Positions 54,159-62,203 of a DNA stretch of 64,000 nt are shown piece by piece. The stretch's first letter is position 1. The number at the start of each line of letters is the position of its first letter. The notes under the pieces are model-generated. The model did no database searches, was not told where the DNA came from, and saw only the letters and a list, made by a program, of their open reading frames with translations. A program made the position numbers and the translations under genes. Source of the DNA: Teredinibacter turnerae T7901 (lineage in GTDB: Bacteria > Pseudomonadota > Gammaproteobacteria > Pseudomonadales > Cellvibrionaceae); assembly GCF_000023025.1 (NCBI RefSeq), contig NC_012997.1, forward strand, positions 4,337,125-4,401,124, in the 5' to 3' direction.

Positions 54159-55473
54159 ACGCTATCGCGCTACGCGGGCGTTGACCGAGAGGCTTTGTGA
54201 GCCACTTGAAACCGAGGACTATGTGGTGCAACCCCGCGCCGAGGTGAGCCCGCCGAAGTGGCACCTGGCACACACCACCTGGTTTTTCGAAACGTTCCTC
54301 CTGTCACACATCCCCTCTTATACCGCATACAACAGCAACTTCCCCCGCCTTTTTAACTCCTATTACAAGACCCAGGGTGAACACTGGATCCAGGGCGAGC
54401 GCGGCCAGCTTTCCCGCCCCACGGTGAAGGAGATCTATCGCTATCGGCACCACGTCGACGCCGCGATAAACGACAATGCGGACAGATTCGACCCGGAAAT
54501 GCTCAAGATACTGGAAACCGGCATCCACCATGAGCAACAACACCAGGAACTGTTGTTGATGGATATTAAAGCCATACTAGCGATTAACCCTGAGATGCCC
54601 GCTTACCTCAACACGCCGGTTGCCCCCAGCGATCAGATCCCACTTGCGTATCTGCCAATCGAGGGTGGCATTCACCGTTTCGGCGTCAACCCGGAAGACG
54701 GCTTCAGCTTCTGTAATGAAACGCCCAACCATCAGCGACTGCTCAACGATTTCAGTCTCGCCAACCGCCCGGTTACCAACGGTGAGTACCTCGCATTTAT
54801 CGAAGACGGTGGTTACAGCGAACCTTTCCTCTGGAAAAGCGACGGCTGGAACTGGCTGCAAGCCAGCGGTGTGCGGTGGCCCCTTTACTGGCATAAAGAG
54901 AGTTGGCATAAAGAGAGTTGGCATAAAGAGAGTTGGCATAAAGAGAGTTGGCATAACGAGAGCGGGCATAAAGGAAGCGGCGAATGGCGGGAATATACGC
55001 TGCATGGCGATATGCCGCTCGACCTGCACGCACCGGTGTGCCATCTGAGCTGGTACGAAGCAGACGCCTACGCCTGTTGGGCAAAAGCCCGCTTGCCCGA
55101 TGAATTCGAGCTGGAATTGGCTATCGATCGGCAGCATGCCAACCAAGATGCAGGCAACAACGATTTTTTCCGCCACGACACCCTCACGCCAAGGCTGGAT
55201 ACCCACCATCGGCCCGCGCCGAATAGTGGCTTTTATTCGCTCGCGGGCAACCTGTGGGAGTGGACCGCGAGCCCTTATGTGTCCTATCCGAAGTACCAGC
55301 GCCCGGCCGGCGCGTTTGGCGAATACAACCAAAAATTTATGGCGAACCAAATGGTGCTGCGCGGCGGCTGTATCGCCACTAGCGGCGACCATTTTCGCGC
55401 GACTTACCGCAACTTTTTCTTTCCACACCAACGTTGGGCCTTTACCGGCCTGCGATTAGCGAGGGACGTGTAA
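54142..55473 (+). CDS. egtB: Ergothioneine biosynthesis sulfoxide synthase EgtB
   Basis: About 443 residues from the ATG at 54142; GGGGGA lies upstream, and an earlier in-frame ATG at 54100 is less likely. Non-haem iron enzyme that joins a thiol donor to hercynine using oxygen. The DinB-like N-terminal part has the iron ligands H44 (WHLAHTTWFFE) and HxxxH as H130 and H134 (HHEQQHQE). The C-terminal half is the FGE-sulfatase-like fold (LSWYEADAYACWAKARLP, GNLWEWTASPY, VLRGGC). A 15-bp repeat adds WHKES pentapeptides after PLYW (54889-54978). egtD follows one base after its stop, indicating an operon. Confidence 0.93.
   Translation: MTNLHERYRATRALTERLCEPLETEDYVVQPRAEVSPPKWHLAHTTWFFETFLLSHIPSYTAYNSNFPRLFNSYYKTQGEHWIQGERGQLSRPTVKEIYRYRHHVDAAINDNADRFDPEMLKILETGIHHEQQHQELLLMDIKAILAINPEMPAYLNTPVAPSDQIPLAYLPIEGGIHRFGVNPEDGFSFCNETPNHQRLLNDFSLANRPVTNGEYLAFIEDGGYSEPFLWKSDGWNWLQASGVRWPLYWHKESWHKESWHKESWHKESWHNESGHKGSGEWREYTLHGDMPLDLHAPVCHLSWYEADAYACWAKARLPDEFELELAIDRQHANQDAGNNDFFRHDTLTPRLDTHHRPAPNSGFYSLAGNLWEWTASPYVSYPKYQRPAGAFGEYNQKFMANQMVLRGGCIATSGDHFRATYRNFFFPHQRWAFTGLRLARDV
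54889..54978 (+). repeat. Six in-frame 15-bp tandem repeats inside egtB
   Basis: Units of TGGCATAAAGAGAGT run from 54889: four perfect copies (54889-54948), then two degenerate ones (54949-54963 with TGGCATAACGAGAGC and 54964-54978 with GGGCATAAAGGAAGC). They encode the pentapeptides WHKES (four), WHNES and GHKGS. The length keeps the frame, so copy number can vary without breaking the gene. Confidence 0.95.
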
Positions 55474-55474
55474 C

Positions 55475-56476
55475 ATGTCAGTAGAGGCAACATCGAGAAT
55501 CATTCCGCAGCGTCCAGCCCCGATGGCGGCCGCGGCAAACAGCGAGTTTGGTCTGGCAGTAGAGCGGGGGCTCAAGGCAGACCAGAAGGCCATCAGCAGT
55601 CGCTACCTCTACGACTCGCGCGGCAGCGCTTTGTTTGTTGAGATCACCCAACTTGATGAGTACTACCTGTCCCGTTGCGAGGACGAAATTTTCCGCGACC
55701 AGGCCCATCGGATCGTCAACGCAATTGGTAGTGAAATTGCGGAAGTGGTGGAGCTGGGTTGTGGCGACGGCTTTAAAACGGAACGACTGCTGCAAGCCAT
55801 TCACGGTGTGCAGTCCCAACTCAAATTTGTCCCGGTGGATATCAGTGAAGATGCGATTCAAACCATCGAAGAGCGAATGACTGACGCACTGCCCAACATC
55901 CGTCTGGACAGCTTTACTGGCGACTACGATCACTTCCTGCAACGCAACGCCAAACCCACCTCTGGCGCCCGTCTGGTCCTGTTTCTGGGCAGTAATATCG
56001 GTAATTTTACTCATACCGAAGCATCGCGTTTCGTGCGCCAGATTCACCAGTACTGCAACACCGGCGACTACCTGCTACTGGGGCTCGACCTCAAAAAGGA
56101 CATCGACCTGCTGCATGCGGCCTATAACGATAACCGGGGAGTTACCGCAGAATTTAACTTTAACCTTCTGGAGCGGATGAACCGGGAGCTGGGCGCGGAT
56201 TTTGACCGGGACAAGTTCCGTCATCACGGCTACTACAACGCGCAACTGGGCGCCATGCAAAGCTATCTGGTATCGACCGAAGCGCAATCGGTAGCGGTTG
56301 AAGCCTTGGATATGGTCGCGCATTTCGACTGTCTTGAGGCCATCCACCTCGAAGACAGCCACAAATACTCCTTGCAGGATATTCATCGTTTGGCCGCCCA
56401 AAGCGGCTTTCGGGTGCAAGAACTGTTCAGCGACTCCCGTGGCTACTTCGTCGATGCGCTTTTGCAGAAGATTTAA
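55475..56476 (+). CDS. egtD: L-histidine N-alpha-methyltransferase EgtD
   Basis: 333 residues. SAM-dependent trimethylation of histidine to hercynine, the first ergothioneine step. Family sequences: SSRYLYDSRGSALFVEITQL, DEYYLSRCE, the SAM site EVVELGCGDGFKTERLL, FVPVDISEDAI, VLFLGSNIGNFTH and LEAIHLEDSHKYS near the C-terminus. GAGGGA lies before the ATG, and the gene starts one base after the egtB stop. Its SAM demand fits the metK-ahcY genes that follow. Confidence 0.95.
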   Translation: MSVEATSRIIPQRPAPMAAAANSEFGLAVERGLKADQKAISSRYLYDSRGSALFVEITQLDEYYLSRCEDEIFRDQAHRIVNAIGSEIAEVVELGCGDGFKTERLLQAIHGVQSQLKFVPVDISEDAIQTIEERMTDALPNIRLDSFTGDYDHFLQRNAKPTSGARLVLFLGSNIGNFTHTEASRFVRQIHQYCNTGDYLLLGLDLKKDIDLLHAAYNDNRGVTAEFNFNLLERMNRELGADFDRDKFRHHGYYNAQLGAMQSYLVSTEAQSVAVEALDMVAHFDCLEAIHLEDSHKYSLQDIHRLAAQSGFRVQELFSDSRGYFVDALLQKI

Positions 56477-56542
56477 CCCGCGCTACTCATATAACGGATT
56501 ACTCCCGTCTACGCCAAACAACCATGGGGCATGGGTCGTTAA

Positions 56543-56564
56543 AAATCTCAGTTGAGTGAGATTT
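56543..56564. repeat. Palindrome downstream of egtD
   Basis: AAATCTCA (56543-56550) and TGAGATTT (56557-56564) flank a 6-base loop and are followed by CTATTC. It may end the egt transcript weakly or add to the operator just downstream. Confidence 0.45.
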
Positions 56565-56569
56565 CTATT

Positions 56570-56619
56570 CCAAACCTATATCAAAACTTTTTGATATAGG
56601 TTTGGGCCGGTGCTACACT
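56570..56619 (+). promoter_or_regulatory. 17-bp perfect palindrome overlapping a promoter (SahR-like operator)
   Basis: The arms CCAAACCTATATCAAAA (56570-56586) and TTTTGATATAGGTTTGG (56589-56605) are perfect with a 2-base centre. The right arm contains TTGATA (56591-56596) as a -35, and TACACT (56614-56619) follows after exactly 17 bases as a -10. A start site about 7 bases on would fall at the ATG of the ArsR-type gene (56627). Binding here should block RNA polymerase, so this is a likely autoregulatory operator. Confidence 0.75.
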
Positions 56620-56626
56620 GCGGCTC

Positions 56627-57601
56627 ATGGACACCCTCGACCTGATCAATAATTCAGCACTTGCGGACCTCGCCAACCTTCTAAAATCGGCTGGCGACGA
56701 GCTTCGCCTGGAAATTTTGCGTGCGCTTGCGCAAGACTCCTACGGCGTGCTTGAACTCAGCCACATCTTCGATGTGCGCCAGAACAGCATCAGCCATCAC
56801 CTGAAGGTATTGGCCACCGCGAACCTGGTGAGCAACCGCCGCGAGGGAAACTCGATTTTCTACCGTCGTATCCATTCGCTGGCGGGAGAGCAGTCCACGC
56901 TGCGTGCAGCATTGTTTCAACAGATTGATGAGCTCGACCTCAACCCGGATGTGCAAGCGCGCATCGAGGAAATTCACCAGAAACGCGCCCAGGTTTCCCA
57001 ACTCTTTTTTAAGGAACACGGCACCAGCTTGCGGGAAAAGCAGGACCTGATTGCGGAGTTCGATGTGTACGGCCCGCAACTGGATAATTTCCTCAATGAT
57101 TGCACCCTACCCAATTGGGAGCGGGTGTTGGAAGTTGGGCCTGGCAGCGGTGAACTACTGCCCTACCTCTCTGCGCGCTTTCACGACGTAGTCGCGCTGG
57201 ACAACGCCGAAACCATGCTGGCCAGTGCCAGGGCACACTGCCAGGCAAAAGGCGTCGACAACGTCCATTTCGAATTGGACGACACTCATTATTGCCAGCA
57301 GCATCCACACAGTTTCGACTGTGTAGTTATCAACATGGTGCTCCACCACACCCCATCGCCACGGCAGATCTTCGCCGATATAAGTGGCGCATTAAAACCC
57401 GGTGGGGTGCTGATAATTTGTGATCTTTGCCAGCACAATCAGGACTGGACCCAAAAGGCCTGTGGTGATGTGTGGCTTGGCTTCGAACCGCGCGAACTTC
57501 AGGAATGGGCGCGCGCGGCCACTATGCGTGAAGGGCAAAGCACCTACTTTGCGCTTCGCAACGGTTTTCAAATTCAAATACACGAATTTGTGAAAATTTA
57601 A
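56627..57601 (+). CDS. ArsR-type regulator fused to SAM-dependent methyltransferase (SahR-like)
   Basis: 324 residues. Residues about 10-85 are an ArsR winged helix ([40 protein letters not shown]) with no metal-binding cysteine pair. Residues about 150-300 are a class I methyltransferase fold ([49 protein letters not shown]). Such fusions next to metK and ahcY match the SahR group, which senses S-adenosylhomocysteine; the methyltransferase part may simply bind SAH. No ribosome site precedes the ATG, and the predicted start site lies at the ATG, suggesting a leaderless message. metK follows after 26 bases. Confidence 0.82.
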   Translation: MDTLDLINNSALADLANLLKSAGDELRLEILRALAQDSYGVLELSHIFDVRQNSISHHLKVLATANLVSNRREGNSIFYRRIHSLAGEQSTLRAALFQQIDELDLNPDVQARIEEIHQKRAQVSQLFFKEHGTSLREKQDLIAEFDVYGPQLDNFLNDCTLPNWERVLEVGPGSGELLPYLSARFHDVVALDNAETMLASARAHCQAKGVDNVHFELDDTHYCQQHPHSFDCVVINMVLHHTPSPRQIFADISGALKPGGVLIICDLCQHNQDWTQKACGDVWLGFEPRELQEWARAATMREGQSTYFALRNGFQIQIHEFVKI

Positions 57602-57627
57602 CCCTCTTTCAAGGAGAGCGAACACCC

Positions 57628-58782
57628 ATGTCTGAATATTCCATTTTTACTTCCGAGTCGGTCTCGGAAGGCCACCCAGACAAAATGGCTGACCAAATTT
57701 CCGATGCTGTACTGGACGCCATTCTTAAAGACGACAAACATGCCCGCGTAGCAGTAGAGACCCTGGTGAAAACCGGGATGGCGATTGTAGCCGGCGAAGT
57801 CCGAACCTCGACTTATGTGGACTTGGAGGACTTGATTCGTCAGGTGATACTGGATATTGGCTACAACTCCAGCGACGTCGGCTTCGATGGCGCATCTTGT
57901 GCGGTGATCAACGCGATTGGCAAACAAAGTGCGGATATCGCCATGGGTGTTGACGAAGCGGAAAACAAAGACATGGGGGCCGGCGACCAGGGCCTGATGT
58001 TCGGTTATGCCACCAACGAAACCGATGTGCTCATGCCCGCACCGATCTATTACTCGCACCGCCTGGTGGAGAAACAGGCGGAGCTGCGTAAAAGTGGCGC
58101 GCATGCTTGGTCCCGCCCGGACGCAAAAAGTCAGGTGACCTTGCGCTACGAAAACGGCAAGCCCGTGGCCGTGGATGCGGTGGTGCTCTCTACCCAGCAC
58201 GCACCAGGCGTCAGCCAGGCTCAAATTCACGAAGCGGTAATGGAAGAAATTATCAAACCAGTACTGCCTGCGGAATGGCTACACTCAAATACCAAGTACC
58301 ACATTAACCCCACCGGCCAATTTATTATCGGCGGCCCCGTGGGCGACTGTGGTCTGACGGGCCGAAAAATTATTGTCGATACCTACGGCGGCATGGCTCG
58401 CCACGGCGGCGGCGCGTTTTCCGGTAAGGACCCATCCAAAGTGGACCGTTCCGCCGCCTACGCCGGACGTTATGTGGCTAAAAATATTGTTGCGGCTGGC
58501 CTTGCCGACCGCTGCGAAATTCAAGTGAGTTATGCAATTGGGGTGGCCGAACCCACGTCCATCTCCGTAAACACCTTCGGTACCGGCAAAATCGACGATG
58601 GCAAAATTGTGGAACTGGTGAAAGAACACTTCGACCTGCGCCCGCGCGGCCTGATTGAAATGCTCGACTTAATGCGTCCGATTTATCGCAAAACAGCCGC
58701 TTACGGCCACTTCGGCCGCGAGCTTCCAGAGTTCACCTGGGAGATCACCGACAAAGCCGACGTCCTTAAAGCAGCACTTTAA
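57628..58782 (+). CDS. metK: S-adenosylmethionine synthetase
   Basis: 384 residues, the same length as E. coli MetK. Makes SAM from methionine and ATP in the cytoplasm. Motifs: [19 protein letters not shown] at the N-terminus, [13 protein letters not shown] (ATP site) and the P-loop-like stretch [26 protein letters not shown] lies at good spacing before the ATG. Second gene after the SahR-like regulator and probably on its transcript. Confidence 0.98.
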   Translation: MSEYSIFTSESVSEGHPDKMADQISDAVLDAILKDDKHARVAVETLVKTGMAIVAGEVRTSTYVDLEDLIRQVILDIGYNSSDVGFDGASCAVINAIGKQSADIAMGVDEAENKDMGAGDQGLMFGYATNETDVLMPAPIYYSHRLVEKQAELRKSGAHAWSRPDAKSQVTLRYENGKPVAVDAVVLSTQHAPGVSQAQIHEAVMEEIIKPVLPAEWLHSNTKYHINPTGQFIIGGPVGDCGLTGRKIIVDTYGGMARHGGGAFSGKDPSKVDRSAAYAGRYVAKNIVAAGLADRCEIQVSYAIGVAEPTSISVNTFGTGKIDDGKIVELVKEHFDLRPRGLIEMLDLMRPIYRKTAAYGHFGRELPEFTWEITDKADVLKAAL

Positions 58783-58808
58783 TAAGCGCCACAACAGCCG
58801 GCACCAGC

Positions 58809-58841
58809 AGCTCAGCGTGCGTCAGTGACGCAGGCTGAGCT
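58809..58841. repeat. Stem-loop between metK and ahcY
   Basis: The outer arms AGCTCAGC (58809-58816) and GCTGAGCT (58834-58841) and the inner arms GCGTC (58819-58823) and GACGC (58827-58831) form a long hairpin with a 2x2 internal loop. No T tract follows. It could protect the metK mRNA end or be part of an ahcY leader. Confidence 0.6.
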
Positions 58842-58853
58842 GTAACAACTAAA

Positions 58854-58883
58854 TTGACAGTGCGTCACTCGCTCGACTAACAC
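58854..58883 (+). promoter_or_regulatory. Possible ahcY promoter
   Basis: A perfect TTGACA (58854-58859) lies 62 bases before the ahcY ATG. The best -10 at 17-18 bases is weak (TAACAC-like), so activity may need an activator. GTGCGTCA at 58860 repeats the 8-mer found in the hairpin at 58817. Confidence 0.35.
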
Positions 58884-58920
58884 GTCTGCAACAGGCGCTT
58901 GAATTTTCTCGGAGAGACTT

Positions 58921-60309
58921 ATGAGTATCCAACCGCAAACCGAATTTTCCGACTACAAAGTCGCTGACATTAAACTGGCCGAGTGGGGCCGCAAAGAAAT
59001 TGATATCGCCGAAGGTGAAATGCCTGCGCTGATGGCCCTGCGCGAAAAATATCGCGCAGAACAGCCGCTCGCTGGAGCCAAAATCATGGGCTGCATCCAC
59101 ATGACAATCCAGACCGCGGTGTTGATTGAAACCCTCGTCGAGCTGGGCGCGGAAGTCCGCTGGAGCTCCTGTAATATTTTTTCCACCCAAGACCACGCTG
59201 CTGCAGCAATCGCCGCTGCGGGCATTCCGGTATTCGCCTGGAAAGGTGAAACCGAAGAAGAGTTCTGGTGGTGTATTGAGCAGACGATCGTTAAAGACGG
59301 CAAACCCTGGGATGCTAACATGATCCTTGACGACGGCGGCGACCTGACTCAAGTCGTGCACGACAAATACCACGCCATGCTCGATAACATCCACGGTATT
59401 TCCGAAGAGACCACCACAGGTGTTCACCGCCTGATGGAAATGCTAGAAGAGGGCTCGCTGAAAGTTCCTGCTATTAACGTGAACGACGCGGTCACCAAAT
59501 CCAAAAACGACAACAAATACGGTTGTCGCCACAGTCTGAATGACGCCATTAAACGCGGCACCGACCACCTGCTCTCCGGCAAGAAAGCGTTGGTTGTGGG
59601 TTACGGCGATGTGGGTAAAGGTTCTGCCGCATCGCTGCGCCAGGAAGGCATGATCGTAAAGGTCACTGAAATCGATCCAATCTGTGCCATGCAGGCCTGT
59701 ATGGACGGTTTTGAAGTGGTATCCCCTTATAACGACGGTATTAACACCGGTAAAGCCGAAGACATTAATCTTGAAGTGCTCAGCAAAACCGACCTGATTG
59801 TCACCACCACCGGCAACACCAACGTGTGTGATGCGGCCATGCTGCAAACCCTAAAAAATGGTGCAGTGGTGTGTAACATCGGCCACTTCGACAACGAAAT
59901 CGATACCGCCTATATGCGCGCAAACTGGGAATGGGAAGAAGTTAAACCCCAGGTGCACAAGATTTACCGAGACAAGAGCACCAACAACCACCTTATCCTG
60001 TTGTCGGAAGGCCGCCTGGTGAATTTAGGCAACGCCACTGGCCACCCTTCGCGCATTATGGACGGCTCGTTTGCCAATCAGGTTTTGGCACAAATTTACC
60101 TTTACGAGCAGAAGTTTGCAGACTTCCCATCCCACGAAAAAACGCAACAACTCTACGTTAAGGTGTTGCCGAAAAAACTGGACGAAGAAGTTGCCAAAGC
60201 AATGGTTGAAGGTTTCGGTGGTGTGCTTACCCGCCTGACCGAAACCCAGGCGAAGTACATTAACGTGAAAGTCGACGGCCCTTATAAGCCAGAGTTCTAC
60301 AAGTACTAA
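58921..60309 (+). CDS. ahcY: Adenosylhomocysteinase
   Basis: 462 residues, NAD-dependent. Splits S-adenosylhomocysteine into homocysteine and adenosine, removing the product that inhibits methyltransferases. Motifs: [54 protein letters not shown], the NAD site [20 protein letters not shown] and the C-terminal [21 protein letters not shown] lies before the ATG. Its place between metK and metF completes the SAM cycle. Confidence 0.98.
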   Translation: MSIQPQTEFSDYKVADIKLAEWGRKEIDIAEGEMPALMALREKYRAEQPLAGAKIMGCIHMTIQTAVLIETLVELGAEVRWSSCNIFSTQDHAAAAIAAAGIPVFAWKGETEEEFWWCIEQTIVKDGKPWDANMILDDGGDLTQVVHDKYHAMLDNIHGISEETTTGVHRLMEMLEEGSLKVPAINVNDAVTKSKNDNKYGCRHSLNDAIKRGTDHLLSGKKALVVGYGDVGKGSAASLRQEGMIVKVTEIDPICAMQACMDGFEVVSPYNDGINTGKAEDINLEVLSKTDLIVTTTGNTNVCDAAMLQTLKNGAVVCNIGHFDNEIDTAYMRANWEWEEVKPQVHKIYRDKSTNNHLILLSEGRLVNLGNATGHPSRIMDGSFANQVLAQIYLYEQKFADFPSHEKTQQLYVKVLPKKLDEEVAKAMVEGFGGVLTRLTETQAKYINVKVDGPYKPEFYKY

Positions 60310-60325
60310 GCTGGGGCACTGCGCC

Positions 60326-60352
60326 TTAGGGCTGGAGCTAAACCAGCCCTAA
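60326..60352. repeat. 10-bp hairpin after ahcY
   Basis: TTAGGGCTGG (60326-60335) and CCAGCCCTAA (60343-60352) flank a 7-base loop, 16 bases past the ahcY stop. No T tract follows. It is a possible factor-dependent or processing terminator. Confidence 0.5.
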
Positions 60353-60508
60353 GTATGCGAACCCTCAAATCGACAATAATCGCCAGTTCCTCGCAATAAC
60401 TAGAAAATAACGCCCCACTGCATGTTGGAAACTGTCCCCGGGCTGATTGCCTCGCTAACAGCCAAGAGCGCATCTGGTTGGACACTTTCCATCTAAATGG
60501 ATAGATAA

Positions 60509-61357
60509 ATGACCGACACCAACAACGATATTTCGCTCAGTTTTGAGTTTTTCCCTCCCAAGTCCGATGCCGGCCGCGAAAAGCTGCAAGCGGTACGCAC
60601 CGAACTCAATCAACTCAAACCCGACTTTTTCTCTGTCACCTATGGCGCAGGCGGTTCAACCCGTGAAAACACCAAGGGCGTAATAAAAGCCATGCGGGCA
60701 GAAGGGCTCTCGGTTGCCCCCCACCTGTCTTTCGGTGGCGACGACGAAGACACCATGATTGCGATGATTGAGGAGTATAAAGCGGCGGGGGTTGACCGTA
60801 TCGTTGCGCTGCGCGGCGACATGCCCTCAGGTATGGGGGCCGCAATGCAACTGGTGTATGCCAACGAATTAGTCGCGTTTATTCGCAAACATTTTGGCAG
60901 CCACTTCGAACTCTGTGTTGCCGCCTACCCGGAAATTCATCCAGAGGCCAAAAGCTACCTGCAGGATATACGCTACCTGAAAGGCAAGTTTGATGCAGGC
61001 GCAAACTGTGCACTTACACAGTATTTCTACAACCCGGACAGCTATTTTTATTTCGTAGAAGAGTGTGCCAAAGAAGGCATAGAAGGGCCGATTATTCCCG
61101 GCATTATGCCAATCACCAATTACCAGAATATCGCCCGCTTCAGCGATGCCTGCGGTGCAGAAATTCCCCGCTGGATTCGCAAGCGACTCAACGACTTCGG
61201 CGATAACCAGGAGAGCCTGCAAGCGTTCACCACCGATCTGGTTACCGAGCTCTGCGCCACCTTACTGGAAAACGGCGCGCCCGGATTACATTTTTACACC
61301 ATGAATCAGGTGGAACCCACACGTACCATCCTTACGAACCTGGGCCTGGTGGATTAG
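60509..61357 (+). CDS. metF: 5,10-methylenetetrahydrofolate reductase
   Basis: 282-residue FAD enzyme that makes 5-methyltetrahydrofolate for homocysteine methylation. Family features: LSFEFFPPKSDAGREKL, FFSVTYGAGGSTRENTKGVI, the flavin-site RIVALRGDMPSGMG, CVAAYPEIHPEAKSYLQDIR and ALTQYFYNPDSYFYFVEECA. The length is typical (E. coli 296). No strong ribosome site is seen before the ATG. rsmE begins 2 bases after its stop. Confidence 0.97.
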   Translation: MTDTNNDISLSFEFFPPKSDAGREKLQAVRTELNQLKPDFFSVTYGAGGSTRENTKGVIKAMRAEGLSVAPHLSFGGDDEDTMIAMIEEYKAAGVDRIVALRGDMPSGMGAAMQLVYANELVAFIRKHFGSHFELCVAAYPEIHPEAKSYLQDIRYLKGKFDAGANCALTQYFYNPDSYFYFVEECAKEGIEGPIIPGIMPITNYQNIARFSDACGAEIPRWIRKRLNDFGDNQESLQAFTTDLVTELCATLLENGAPGLHFYTMNQVEPTRTILTNLGLVD

Positions 61358-61359
61358 GC

Positions 61360-62085
61360 GTGCGCATACCGCGAATTTATACCCAGCAACTACTCCAGCC
61401 CGAAGTGGACGTCGTTTTGGAAGAAGCGGCGTCGCATCACTTATTAAAAGTGTTGCGCATGGAAACGGGCCGTGAACTGATTCTATTTAACGGCCTGGGC
61501 GGAGAGTATCGCGCGACCATCACATCGGCTACGAAAAAAGCGGCCACGGTAACTATTTCTGAGCACGATCCCGTCGAACGGGAATCGCCCCTGGTCACAG
61601 AGCTGGCCGTTGGCATCTCCCGCGGTGACCGTTTCGACTGGGTTTTACAGAAAGCAACCGAGTTGGGTATCAGCCGCATTGTGCCGCTGTTCAGTGAACG
61701 CAGCGAAGTGAAATTAAGTGGCGAGCGACTGGAGAAGCGCCTTAGCCAATGGCAGAAAGTGGTGATAGGCGCCTGCGAACAATGCCAGAGAAACACACTG
61801 CCCGAACTCACCGCACCGCAGTCGGTCGAAAATTACGTCACTGACAGTTTGTGTGATCTGCGCTTCGTATTACACCATCGCTCCACCCACCACCTCAGTC
61901 AATTGGCGGCACCCGCGTCGGTTGCGCTCTTAGTCGGCCCGGAAGGAGGCTTGAGCGATGCCGAAATTCAACTGGCTGAAAACGCCGGATTCAGTCCGCT
62001 GGCGCTAGGGCCGCGGGTGTTGCGCACCGAAACCGCGCCACTGGTTGCGTTGAGTGTTGTACAAGCTACCTGGGGTGATTTTTAA
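61360..62085 (+). CDS. rsmE: 16S rRNA m3U1498 methyltransferase
   Basis: 241 residues from a GTG. SPOUT-fold methyltransferase that uses SAM to methylate U1498 of 16S rRNA. The N-terminal PUA-like part has HHLLKVLRMETGRELILFNG. The SPOUT part has GISRGDRFDWVLQKATELGI, VVIGACEQCQRN and the trefoil knot ALLVGPEGGLSDAE and LGPRVLRTETA. It is tightly coupled to metF (2 bases). Confidence 0.96.
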   Translation: MRIPRIYTQQLLQPEVDVVLEEAASHHLLKVLRMETGRELILFNGLGGEYRATITSATKKAATVTISEHDPVERESPLVTELAVGISRGDRFDWVLQKATELGISRIVPLFSERSEVKLSGERLEKRLSQWQKVVIGACEQCQRNTLPELTAPQSVENYVTDSLCDLRFVLHHRSTHHLSQLAAPASVALLVGPEGGLSDAEIQLAENAGFSPLALGPRVLRTETAPLVALSVVQATWGDF

Positions 62086-62126
62086 CCCGTTCGGAACAAA
62101 TGGTCTTTGGCAAGAGACAAACTACC

Positions 62127-62154
62127 TTGATAGCTGAGCAGGTTCGCACATACT
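62127..62154 (+). promoter_or_regulatory. Possible promoter for the HExxH lipoprotein
   Basis: TTGATA (62127-62132) and CATACT (62149-62154) are spaced by 16 bases, about 50 bases before the lipoprotein ATG. The match is moderate. Confidence 0.3.
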
Positions 62155-62203
62155 GAACTTGATTCTGTTAAGCTTAAAATGAAATAAACGCCAAGGACGT
62201 AAC

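Noticed and set aside
54577-55431. 284-residue minus-strand open frame opposite egtB, with its own pentapeptide repeat
   Set aside because: The repeat (PTLFM units) is just the reverse reading of the 15-bp repeat. EgtB iron ligands and fold motifs are on the plus strand.
58783-58920. SAH riboswitch upstream of ahcY
   Set aside because: The position is right, but I could not match the conserved core or pseudoknot; only a hairpin and a -35-like element are visible.
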